DNA of 41,363 bases from Bdellovibrionales bacterium (GTDB lineage Bacteria; Bdellovibrionota; Bdellovibrionia; Bdellovibrionales; UBA1609). A program made the position numbers and the translations under genes. Location: NCBI GenBank assembly GCA_016714165.1, contig JADJNU010000006.1:1-41363 (forward strand), written 5' to 3'. Within the stretch, counting starts at the first letter, position 1; every line of letters begins with the position of its first letter. Positions 25,924 to 33,729 of this stretch are shown here, one piece after another. The notes under the pieces were generated by a model, which saw only the letters and a list, made by a program, of their open reading frames with translations, did not search any database and was not told the origin of the DNA.

Positions 25924-26365
25924 AGTTCGTAAAAAAAGAAAGGCCCTTAAAGTTTCTAAGTCCTCTAAGTCTCATAAGGCCTCTAAGGCTTCTAAGTCTC
26001 ATAAGTCCTCTGAGTCTCATAAGGCCTCTAAGACTTCGAAGGATTCGTTCGACCGCCGCTTGCGGCTCTTGCGCCGGGACATCGATAGGGTTGATCGGCA
26101 GGTTTTGGCGGCTTTGCAGCGGAGATTTCGGATCGTTGCAAAGGTCGGTCATTTGAAAAGACAGGGTCGTCGCAGCATTGTCCAGAATCAGCGGGAGGTC
26201 GAGGTCTTGCGTAACCGCTCTCAGATTGGTGCAAATGTGGGCCTTCGAAAAAGTTTTATTCGTGGAATTTTTGAAATGATATTGGCGGAGGCTGCTTTTC
26301 AGCAGAAAAAGGCGCCCTCTTTAAAAAAATCACGTCGCAATGAAGTGAAAGTGAAAGGTCAGTAA
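25916..26365 (+). CDS. AroQ-class chorismate mutase with Ser/Lys/His-rich repeat tail
   Basis: It rearranges chorismate to prephenate. The all-helical AroQ-class domain spans about residues 45-130: LRRDIDRVDRQVLAALQRRF, VAKVGHLKRQG, then QREVEVLRNR and EMILAEAAFQQ. Key residues of the E. coli domain are mostly matched (Arg in LRRD, Arg in RRF, Lys in HLKR, Arg-Glu in QRE, final Gln); Asp48 is replaced by Gln and Ser84 is not kept. Ahead lies a ~40-residue low-complexity tail of SKSHKASK-like units, encoded by an imperfect 18-bp repeat, and the C-terminus is basic too. It sits 1 bp before the class II DAHP synthase gene. In Mycobacterium such enzymes bind one another and the mutase is activated; that is a reasonable analogy here. 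Confidence 0.88.
   Translation: MSKVRKKRKALKVSKSSKSHKASKASKSHKSSESHKASKTSKDSFDRRLRLLRRDIDRVDRQVLAALQRRFRIVAKVGHLKRQGRRSIVQNQREVEVLRNRSQIGANVGLRKSFIRGIFEMILAEAAFQQKKAPSLKKSRRNEVKVKGQ
25955..26043 (+). repeat. In-frame 18-bp low-complexity repeat in the chorismate mutase gene
   Basis: Imperfect units of CCTCTAAGTCTCATAAGG (six codons, roughly SSKSHK or ASKSHK) repeat about four times with 9-bp half units. The unit is a multiple of three, so copy-number changes would alter tail length without breaking the frame. Confidence 0.8.
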
Positions 26366-26366
26366 A

Positions 26367-27731
26367 ATGAACCAGGCTTTATGGACGCCGCGAAGTTGGC
26401 GTGACAAAAAAATATCACAGATGCCTGATTATCCCGATCCTGGAAAGTTGGCGGAAGTGGAAGCAAGGTTGGCCGTTTACCCGCCGCTGGTGTTTGCCGG
26501 CGAGGCTCGTTGCCTCAAAGAGCGTTTGGCCGAGGTTGGTCAAGGTGATGCCATTTTACTTCAGGGTGGCGATTGCGCAGAAAGCTTTAATGAGTTTCGT
26601 GCGAATACCATTCGTGATACGTTTCGAGTGCTCTTACAGATGGCGGTGATTTTAACCTACGTTAAGAAAAAACCGGTCATCAAAGTGGGACGGCTGGCTG
26701 GGCAATTTGCTAAACCTCGCAGCAGTGATGTAGAGATTCGAGATGGAGTGAAGCTCCCGTGTTATCGAGGAGATATTATCAACGGAAGTGATTTTGATCC
26801 GATCACACGAACGCCAGATCCGGCACGTATGGAGCGGGCCTATGTGCAGGCTGCCGCCACATTAAATCTTCTCCGCGCATTTTCCCATGGTGGATATGCC
26901 GACCTGAAACAAGTCCATGCTTGGAATCTTGATTTTGTGAAAACAAACACGGCCCAGAGCAGCCTTTACGAGGACATTGCCGGTCGTCTGGACGAGGCCC
27001 TGGCTTTTATGAAAGCCTGTGGCATTACCAATGAAAACACTCCACAGATTCATCAGGTCGAGTTTTACACTTCCCATGAGGCTTTGTTGCTACCTTATGA
27101 ACAGGCCCTAACTCGGCGGGATAGCACCACAGCTAGACCTGAGCAGGATTATGAAGGTGACTGGTATGATTGTTCAGCGCATCTCCTTTGGATTGGTGAT
27201 CGCACCAGAGAGCCCGACGGAGCTCACGTTGAATTTTTGCGTGGAGTGAACAACCCCATTGCGGTAAAGTGCGGGCCCTCATTGACCACCAATGAACTGT
27301 CACGCCTGATGGATATTCTCAACCCGCGAAATGAGATGGGACGCTTGACCCTTATTTCGAGGATGGGTTTTGAAAAAATCGATGAGTTTTTGCCGAAACT
27401 GATTCAGCATGTTCAGAAGGAGGGTCGCCAGGTTGTTTGGTGTTGTGACCCCATGCACGGCAATACAATTACGGCAAAGAATGGTTACAAAACGCGGGCT
27501 TTCGGCGCGATCATTTCTGAAGTCAAAAAATTCTTCAAGATTCATGAATCCTTTGGGACCGTGGCTGGTGGAGTGCACTTTGAGTTGACAGGTAGAGACG
27601 TCATTGAGTGCATTGGCGGGGATCAGGCCATTTTGGAAGAGCACCTAGCGGAGGGGCTTTACGAAACGCTTTGCGACCCACGACTCAACGCAAGTCAGGC
27701 GTTGGAGCTGGCTTTTCAGATTAGCAAATAA
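26367..27731 (+). CDS. Class II 3-deoxy-D-arabino-heptulosonate-7-phosphate synthase
   Basis: It condenses PEP and erythrose-4-phosphate, the committed first step. It belongs to the plant/mycobacterial class II (AroA-II) family: LLQGGDCAESF, VIKVGRLAGQFAKPRS, YRGDIINGSDFD, HAWNLDFV, FYTSHEALLLPYEQAL, SAHLLWIGDRTREPDGAHVEFL, NPIAVKCGPS, RMGFEKI and WCCDPMHGNT, which includes metal-binding Cys, His, Glu and Asp residues of the family. The 454 residues match the usual ~450-470. It is the last gene of the operon, 1 bp after the mutase stop. First-step and branch-point enzymes at the operon end, with the mutase adjacent, suggest co-regulation through a complex. The symbol varies between genomes (aroF, aroG or aroH), so none is given. 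Confidence 0.95.
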   Translation: MNQALWTPRSWRDKKISQMPDYPDPGKLAEVEARLAVYPPLVFAGEARCLKERLAEVGQGDAILLQGGDCAESFNEFRANTIRDTFRVLLQMAVILTYVKKKPVIKVGRLAGQFAKPRSSDVEIRDGVKLPCYRGDIINGSDFDPITRTPDPARMERAYVQAAATLNLLRAFSHGGYADLKQVHAWNLDFVKTNTAQSSLYEDIAGRLDEALAFMKACGITNENTPQIHQVEFYTSHEALLLPYEQALTRRDSTTARPEQDYEGDWYDCSAHLLWIGDRTREPDGAHVEFLRGVNNPIAVKCGPSLTTNELSRLMDILNPRNEMGRLTLISRMGFEKIDEFLPKLIQHVQKEGRQVVWCCDPMHGNTITAKNGYKTRAFGAIISEVKKFFKIHESFGTVAGGVHFELTGRDVIECIGGDQAILEEHLAEGLYETLCDPRLNASQALELAFQISK

Positions 27732-27738
27732 ATTACAC

Positions 27739-27769
27739 TTTGTATCGGAGATCGAGGGCCGAATACAAA
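27739..27769 (+). terminator. Possible weak terminator after the aromatic operon
   Basis: TTTGTAT-CGG and CCG-A-ATACAAA can pair (10 bp with one bulged A) around a 9-base loop just 8 bases after the last stop. Only TTTC follows, so termination would be weak or Rho-aided. Confidence 0.4.
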
Positions 27770-27811
27770 TTTCTAGTGTTTAGGTGAGATTTGTTACATA
27801 ACTCGGTAAAC

Positions 27812-28339
27812 TCATTGAAGTCGGTCTCTCTTCTCGCGGTGAAATTCCGATATCTCAATCAATGAAATACCAATCGAAATACCAAATTTAAGTTCATATA
27901 GATCGTACCTCTCGAAATATTCGCCAATCAAGGATATGCTCAAGGTGCGCAAAAATGAATCCTTCAATTCTCTATTGAATTCCCAAATGGGGATGCCATC
28001 GCCTATACGTATGCGATATGATCTACCCTCAGTTTTTGCTACTGGGTGGCCAATCGAGAGATGCAGGAGGCCCATGAGACTGGGGCCAAAATAGATTCGA
28101 GACTCAGGAGATGAGGACCCGTGGCCTGCAAAAAGTGACTCGTATCCTATGTGACCAATCACGAAATAACTATTGAAGCCCGCGCCTGTTCTCGACGGCA
28201 AAAGATACACGGGAACATAAACATTTGTATCAACTAGGGCCCGAAGCATGCCATCTGCCATCTCGGCTGAACCTGTTTGCACCAAACCGTTCACCAAGCA
28301 AAACACTGCCGTGCAGCTGTGTAGAACGAATTTTTTCAT
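27812..28339 (-). CDS. Exported protein of unknown function
   Basis: This 175-residue protein has a signal peptide (FVLHSCTAVFCLVNGLVQTGSA, cleavage near residue 25). The mature part alternates polar and hydrophobic residues in short strands (YVPVYLL, NSYFVIGHIGYESLF, SRIYFGPSLMGLLHLSIG, YELKFGISIGISLIEI) and ends with a charged tail. This pattern suggests a small beta-barrel or beta-sandwich envelope protein. No family is recognised. It converges with the end of the aromatic operon and diverges from the large secreted protein gene at 28730. Confidence 0.65.
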   Translation of the reverse strand: MKKFVLHSCTAVFCLVNGLVQTGSAEMADGMLRALVDTNVYVPVYLLPSRTGAGFNSYFVIGHIGYESLFAGHGSSSPESRIYFGPSLMGLLHLSIGHPVAKTEGRSYRIRIGDGIPIWEFNRELKDSFLRTLSISLIGEYFERYDLYELKFGISIGISLIEISEFHREKRDRLQ

Positions 28340-28729
28340 CCAATCTTCAATCTTTCAAAGTTTTTCGACTTTTCCATTTTGGCCTCGTGAAATTCTGTCC
28401 TGTAACAGATTAACAGAAGGAAGCGTTCACGTCTTAAAATCTCTGATGGTCTTGTTATCGAAGCCAAAGTTCAAAAAGAGAATATCCCCTTATGCTAGCG
28501 GTTGACAATCTGGATTAGAATTCATGCCTGTGCGAGAACCATCGTATTTGAGAAATCTGAATTAGAAGGGTTCGGGGCTCCCGAGGCCTTTCAGCAATCT
28601 GGGGTCTTCTTCCAGGGATCACGAATTATAAAAATGAGATTGACCTTGAGAAAAAATAGGGTGAGTAGTTGAGACCACTTTGTTTCAAACATCAACTGTC
28701 AGCGGGACCTGATCCCAGGGGGCTCTTCT
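28340..28729. other. Divergent intergenic region with a hairpin
   Basis: The region separates two outward-facing secreted-protein genes. TTGACA at 28501-28506 is a good -35 half, but nothing like TATAAT follows at 16-18 bp. A strong hairpin (28566-28590) is listed separately. No gene is seen. Confidence 0.4.
28566..28590. other. Strong hairpin with GCT loop
   Basis: AAGGGTTCGGG and CCCGAGGCCTT pair over 11 positions (one G-G mismatch, one G-T pair) around a 3-base loop, about 140 bp upstream of the next gene. No T-run follows. It could lie in that gene's leader. Confidence 0.4.
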
Positions 28730-30529
28730 GTGAACTATCTCTATTCCCTTCTTTTCTTGGGGTTTTTTTTGAATTCTGTCGCTTTCTTGCCAAGTGTTCA
28801 AAGTCATGCCGAGGAAGCCCCTTTCGTAGAAGGAGCGGCTCAAGATTGCGGTACTTCCTTCATCACCCAAGTGGCAAAGACCGGAGACGGACATTTTGTG
28901 GCCTTAACAGAGCGTCTTTGTCGTTTGATTTCACCTGAGAGCTCTCCATCGCCTAAGAACAGAATTGAGAGCGTGCAATTGGTAGTTTTTGATTCTGACG
29001 GGAAGCGCGAGAAAAGCTGGGATGTGCCGAGTCTCTTTTCTGGGTCTGGAAGTTCCTCCAAAGATCAACCGAAACCCCTCATTCAGCAGATTAAAATTTT
29101 CAGTGGTTCAGTTGCGAATCAGTTTTTTATTACGACTAATGGTGGCACTCGGATCTATTCAGCAAACACGGAAGGAGTTCTAGAGTCATTCTATTTGGAT
29201 ACTCCGCCGAACAATGAATTCTTCACTTTATTCGGTAGTCATATGATGTGTCATTCAACTCATTATCAAATTGAAGAGCTCCACTCATTCCGATCTCCCG
29301 ATAGCCAAGTTTGGTTGGTTGGCAAAGGATTTGCTGTGGGTAACGACTGTCTGAATACGAAAACAAACAAAAGGGTGAATGAATGGCGTGAGGCCGTTAT
29401 CTTGAGTAATTCATTCATGTCGTCATCTGAGAATAAGGGCGATGATGTCATCCTCTCGAAGGCCCCATCGTCATTTTCACAGGTTTTTATTCTCTATCCT
29501 GATGAGGATAATAAAGAGGGAGCTCGGTTATTTGGCGGTTTGGGCATAGATTGGCCCACGACCATCCCTCCAACAAATCCTAGTCCCCGCTTTCAGACCT
29601 TGGTTGACGATGATGGTTACGTAGGAATTTTGGCTGTGCCAGCAGATGGTAGCAGTTATTCGAATAAGCTTGAAAGCAGAGATCGCCAGTGCGGCAAAGA
29701 CGGATATTTTCGTGACACCCGGTTTCGGTGCAAATCAGAAGAGGAATATCAGGTAGGTCCCAATTCCCTCCGACAGTTTTTCCCCTTAAGTCTAACTGTA
29801 GAGAGCGGTGCTAGTTATAAATTAATCAAGAGCAGTGAGGTTATTGAATATCTTTATGCGACTTTCTTTTATTCTCCAAGGTCAGTGCAATTCGTTCATC
29901 AGCATGGTCTGACCTCTGAGGGTCAATGGATAACTGCTTTTGTTGAAAAAAAAGAGAAATCCAACATTTCGAAAGGTCTAAATAATAATTACTATCAACT
30001 TGGCACCCATATTTTCCTTCCCTATTACCCATCTAGAAAAAATCGTAGGAATTTATCGATATTAAACTATCTCCTAACTGCTTCTTCCCGTTTTAGTGAA
30101 GATTTGCATAAAAGTTTGGACATTGATATTTTTGAAGATCCCTCAGCCGTTTTTGTATTGTTGAAAACTTCTGACGGACCGAGTGATGATTATGCTCCTT
30201 TTAACTTAGAATTAGATATCAATGTAGCCTCTAAGCCCAAGCATGCGGGAGAAAAATCAGAGAGTGGAAGCGAAGAAAACGATGATGCAGGTCAAGAGAC
30301 GCCTCAGCCGGTATTCGAGAAAATGACTTCGGATTTTAATTTGATACGCTTCAACAAGACTGAACAGGGTTTGGAAGTTAACAGGGGCTTTTCAACTCAG
30401 CTCTCTCAATCCTTGAAAGGAACAATGTCACGGATCACTGCTGCAGCTGTAGGAGACGATGGGGTTCTTTTTCTGGCAGGAATATCTGCGGACGGGAAAA
30501 AAAGCGTCCGGTTGGTAAAAACGAAATGA
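28730..30529 (+). CDS. Large secreted protein of unknown function
   Basis: This 599-residue intact protein has a GTG start after an AGGGGG ribosome binding site and a signal peptide (SLLFLGFFLNSVAFLPSVQSHA, to about residue 27). Short beta-strand-like segments recur (LVVFDSDGKREKSW, QFFITTNGGTRIYSANTEGV, TLVDDDGYVGILAVPA, AAVGDDGVLFLAGISADGKK), which suggests a propeller-like all-beta fold, by inference. A low-complexity acidic stretch (EKSESGSEENDDAGQE) near residue 510 looks like a linker. Cysteines are sparse and partly paired (QDCGTS, ERLCRL). No enzyme motif or named domain is recognised. It stands alone. Confidence 0.7.
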   Translation: MNYLYSLLFLGFFLNSVAFLPSVQSHAEEAPFVEGAAQDCGTSFITQVAKTGDGHFVALTERLCRLISPESSPSPKNRIESVQLVVFDSDGKREKSWDVPSLFSGSGSSSKDQPKPLIQQIKIFSGSVANQFFITTNGGTRIYSANTEGVLESFYLDTPPNNEFFTLFGSHMMCHSTHYQIEELHSFRSPDSQVWLVGKGFAVGNDCLNTKTNKRVNEWREAVILSNSFMSSSENKGDDVILSKAPSSFSQVFILYPDEDNKEGARLFGGLGIDWPTTIPPTNPSPRFQTLVDDDGYVGILAVPADGSSYSNKLESRDRQCGKDGYFRDTRFRCKSEEEYQVGPNSLRQFFPLSLTVESGASYKLIKSSEVIEYLYATFFYSPRSVQFVHQHGLTSEGQWITAFVEKKEKSNISKGLNNNYYQLGTHIFLPYYPSRKNRRNLSILNYLLTASSRFSEDLHKSLDIDIFEDPSAVFVLLKTSDGPSDDYAPFNLELDINVASKPKHAGEKSESGSEENDDAGQETPQPVFEKMTSDFNLIRFNKTEQGLEVNRGFSTQLSQSLKGTMSRITAAAVGDDGVLFLAGISADGKKSVRLVKTK

Positions 30530-30914
30530 TCTCGGCAAACCGGAGGTTTGTGGTGCCCATCGGATTCGAATTTTCACCCAGGTTGAGGATTGATTTTCTC
30601 CTTGAGATCATTTAGGTCTCTCATTTTACCGTTGGGGTTAGCTCGGCGAAGAAGCTCGATGCAGATGTCTGGCTACCTCAACCTCAATAGCCGTTTTACC
30701 TGGACATCCGTTTAAAAAGGGAAGAAGCCTCACAAGATGTGAAGTGTCGCCACCTGCCAAATGCTTGGCCACAGTTCGGATTACTAATCAGAGTTGAGAT
30801 CCCGCCACAACACCCCGAAATAACTCAAATTAATGAATTCTAATTCTAGGCGGTTTGCTTGCTCGATCCGGCATGTCTTTTGCGGGATATAGATCGTAAT
30901 CGAGGGAGGTGCTT
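30530..30914. other. Intergenic region with a small hairpin
   Basis: CAAACC-GGA-GGTTTG (30536-30550) just after the stop may aid termination although no T-run follows. The rest holds no gene. GGGAGG at 30904-30909 is the ribosome binding site of the next gene. Confidence 0.35.
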
Positions 30915-32249
30915 TTGCAATCAAATACAGGTCGCCGCCTCTTGATCTTATCAACTAGAGTTACCCTTATTTTAATCGGAGGGTCTGTATTATTTCAGTT
31001 TGTTAACTGCGATCATTTTTTTCCTTTGAAGAACGGAGATGAAGATCAATTCAATGAAGAGATAGAGAATAATGCTGATGACGGCATCAGTAACAGCAAT
31101 GCCAGCGGTGGAAATTCGTCTGGCAGTAAACCCTGGGTTTTTGTATTGGCAGGACAATCAAATATGGTTGGGCAGGGTCAGTTTTATGACTATTTGAAAA
31201 ATGAGAAGTTGGCCAAGATTCCTCCTAACGTGGAATTTTATGTTGCTAACAGGAGGGTGGCCGACTGGGACCATCAGCAGGACTTGGATCAGGATGGAGT
31301 TTCTGAATTCGGTCCCGAGATTTCATTCGTATCTGAAATAGGACGTCTTTTTCCTAGCAAAAAAATTATTGGTATCAAATATGCCGTCAATGGAACAAGT
31401 CTGGCACAATGGCTTCCTAAGTACCAAAATAATCAGGGACAGACAATCACCCAGAATGATCCTCTCTATCTAAATTTGCTTGCTTACATTCGTTCCGCCG
31501 TAAATAGGAGAGACGTTGAGTACAAAGCAATGCTTTGGATGCAGGGAGAAAGCGATGCTCTGGAATATTCATCAATTGGGAGAAGCTACCAGGCCAACTT
31601 AAGCGCCCTCATTGAAAGTATTCGTACCGATTTAGGAGAGAAGGATTTGGCCTTTATTTTTGGGCGAATTTACCGCTATGCGCACTTGCCACTTGAGTCA
31701 GTTGTTGGGATTCGATCTGCCCAAGAAAGATTGGCGAAACAAGTAAAAAATATTTTCTTGTTGTCTACGGATAACTTTGTCTTGAGCGATACTTGGCATT
31801 TCAACGGAACGGGTCAATTTTCTCTGGGAAAATGCTTTGCAACGATTTTCAATCAAGCTGTGATTCTAAAGCAGTCTGTCGATTTGTATAATTGCCCCTT
31901 GGCGAGTGGTCTGGATTTGGCTCCGGTTTTGACTTTTTCTGATTCCTACAATGGACCTGCTCAATATTATTTCCCCCTTTCGAGGGGTGGATTTCTATAT
32001 TCAAAGGCTGAAAATGCGGGGTCGGATCCAAGCAATATCGAAGCTTGTCTTGAGGTGTTGGGCTCCAGATCCTGTGAGCTGGATCAAGCAAAATGGACTC
32101 AATCTGCACCCTGGACTTACGACGCTTCTTCATCGGTATGGAGGAGTCAATTACCTATTTCTACATTTCCAGCCAATACATATCGGGGTTGGTGGCGATT
32201 TAAGGATTCAAAGAATATTTCATTCACCTCTACTTTCAATACCTTATAG
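30915..32249 (+). CDS. SASA-type carbohydrate esterase, probable lipoprotein
   Basis: The fold is SGNH-like, as in sialate O-acetylesterase / carbohydrate esterase family 6 domains: nucleophile serine in VLAGQSNMVGQG, GPEISF, GIKYAVNGTSLAQW, LWMQGESDA and the Asp-x-x-His of SDTWHFNGTG. Numbered from the GTG at 30909, these are S84, D294 and H297. It should remove acetyl groups from a polysaccharide or sialic-acid-like sugar. The N-terminus has a hydrophobic run ending FVNC (C34), a plausible though imperfect lipobox, then an acidic Asn/Ser/Gly-rich tether to about residue 73. A C-terminal ~120-residue region beyond the catalytic domain has paired cysteines (EACLEVLGSRSCEL). The start is TTG 30915 or GTG 30909; the GGGAGG overlaps the latter, so I prefer the TTG. 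Confidence 0.82.
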   Translation: MQSNTGRRLLILSTRVTLILIGGSVLFQFVNCDHFFPLKNGDEDQFNEEIENNADDGISNSNASGGNSSGSKPWVFVLAGQSNMVGQGQFYDYLKNEKLAKIPPNVEFYVANRRVADWDHQQDLDQDGVSEFGPEISFVSEIGRLFPSKKIIGIKYAVNGTSLAQWLPKYQNNQGQTITQNDPLYLNLLAYIRSAVNRRDVEYKAMLWMQGESDALEYSSIGRSYQANLSALIESIRTDLGEKDLAFIFGRIYRYAHLPLESVVGIRSAQERLAKQVKNIFLLSTDNFVLSDTWHFNGTGQFSLGKCFATIFNQAVILKQSVDLYNCPLASGLDLAPVLTFSDSYNGPAQYYFPLSRGGFLYSKAENAGSDPSNIEACLEVLGSRSCELDQAKWTQSAPWTYDASSSVWRSQLPISTFPANTYRGWWRFKDSKNISFTSTFNTL

Positions 32250-32423
32250 GCTAAAGAAAAAGAGAAAGGGAAATGAAAGCTCTCCGGAATTCGCGAGCGC
32301 ACCATGAATTGGCACGAGACCGGCCTGTTGTGTCTTGAAGCTCATAGAATTCCTTGGATTAATTAAAAGGTTCCTTGTTGCAAGTGAACTTCTTCAGTAT
32401 GTAGTCAAGGTACCTAGATATTT
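32250..32423. other. Convergent intergenic gap
   Basis: The gap lies between the esterase gene and the minus-strand aminotransferase-like gene. No hairpin plus T-run and no gene were seen. Confidence 0.4.
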
Positions 32424-33717
32424 CTATGCTTTAATTTTATTTTGAATCACTTTTAAAACAGTCTCTACATCTGCCTCACAAGTGAGAAGACTGGGAAATA
32501 AACGAGCCGTTGTTTTCAGTCGAGAATTTACGCTGGAGACTATGTTCTCCTTTGCAAGGGCCTGCACAACATTCTCGGGAGTCATGCCAGCAACCTCAAA
32601 GCCAATAAGACCAGCAGAAAGACGTTCATCTAATGGAGTAATAAGGTTAACATGCGGAATTTTAAGGAGACCCTGCTTCATCTGGGTGGCTAGAGAGTGG
32701 ATTCTTTTTCGATTCTATTTTTGCCAATTTTAAATGTAGATCAAAAGCTTCGTAAACGACCCAACGATAATCAAAAGTGTGCATTCCGCCAGGGGACATA
32801 GCTTGGCCAAAATAGTTTGTGCCAAAAAAAGAAGGGATCGTTGCCTCAATGTCTGCGCTCGGCCATTTGGAATCTTTAGCCCATAATATACCGGTACCAC
32901 GGGGGCCGAATATTGCCTTATGAGTTCCAGCCGCAAAAAAATCACAACCTATCTCGGCGGGAGTCATTTCCTCCACTCCAAGTCCGTGAACTCCGTCAAT
33001 ACAATAGAGCAGACGATCTTTAGAGTCACGATTCCGATTCACATCGGCAACAATTTCACCAATACCTTTTACAGGAATCTTTAGCCCAGTATCTGACTGA
33101 ACCCAAGTGGCCGCCAAAACTCGAGTTTGTGGCTTTATGTTTTTACGAATATTAGTAAGTATTTCGTCTTCTGAAACGTGCTTTATCGATTTGTAGAGCT
33201 CGTATTTACGGACCAATGCGCCAGTGTTATTGGCTCTCAATCTTAGACTTTCTATGGTCGAATAGAAGTCATGGTCAGACACCAAGATCTCTTTGCCTGG
33301 ATAGAGTTTAATTCCATTGTATAATAAGCCTAAGCCCATTGTGGTGCTGTCTGTAAAGGCGATATTTTTGAAATCGGTCTTTAGATAGGTTGCAGTCGAA
33401 TTGTGCATTTTTTCAATGAAAACACTAAAATGCTCCTTGCTGGCCATGGGGTCCGAATCGAATTGCTTCTGTAGACGCTCGATTTCCCTTCTGACGGGTG
33501 CAGGGTGGGAGGGCAGTACGAAGCTTGCAAAGTGCAGCTTTTGTCTATCAAGGTTAAAGAGATCTCTGACAGCATTCCAGTCATTCTGAATGTCTGGTTC
33601 TGAGATTGAATTTGAAGGTGGCAAGTTACCATGCGTGCAGGCAGAGAGAGTGAAAGACCCTGCCGCCAATGCCAAAGCCTTTAAAGATTCTCTTCGATTA
33701 TATTTATATGAGCTCAT
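32424..33717 (-). pseudogene. Tat-signal PLP-dependent class V aminotransferase-like protein, frameshifted
   Basis: The N-terminus YNRRESLKALALAAGSFTLSAC combines a twin-arginine motif (R8, R9) and a lipobox (LSAC, C27), so the folded protein would be exported by Tat and lipidated. The body is fold-type I PLP enzyme, class V (isopenicillin-N-epimerase/cysteine-desulfurase-like): TDSTTMGLG for phosphate binding, ATWVQSDTG, the PLP aspartate in YCIDGVHGLG (D241) and the Schiff-base lysine in GTHKAIFGPRGTG (K267). At about 32700 the frame shifts by one base in an A5 run. The C-terminal domain continues in another frame (IHSLATQMKQGLLKIPHVNL ... VLKVIQNKIKA). The restored length is about 430. As written it makes a 351-residue protein lacking the small domain. 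It lies 12 bp downstream of a membrane protein gene in the same direction. Confidence 0.8.
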
Positions 33718-33729
33718 TGCCCAATCCTC

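Noticed and set aside
18742..27644. Many long minus-strand or alternative-frame ORFs inside the aromatic operon
   Set aside because: They are shadows of strongly identified enzymes and have no motifs or ribosome binding sites of their own.
28501..28530. Promoter from TTGACA upstream of the large secreted protein gene
   Set aside because: No acceptable -10 hexamer at 16-18 bp; TAGAAT lies only 10 bp away.
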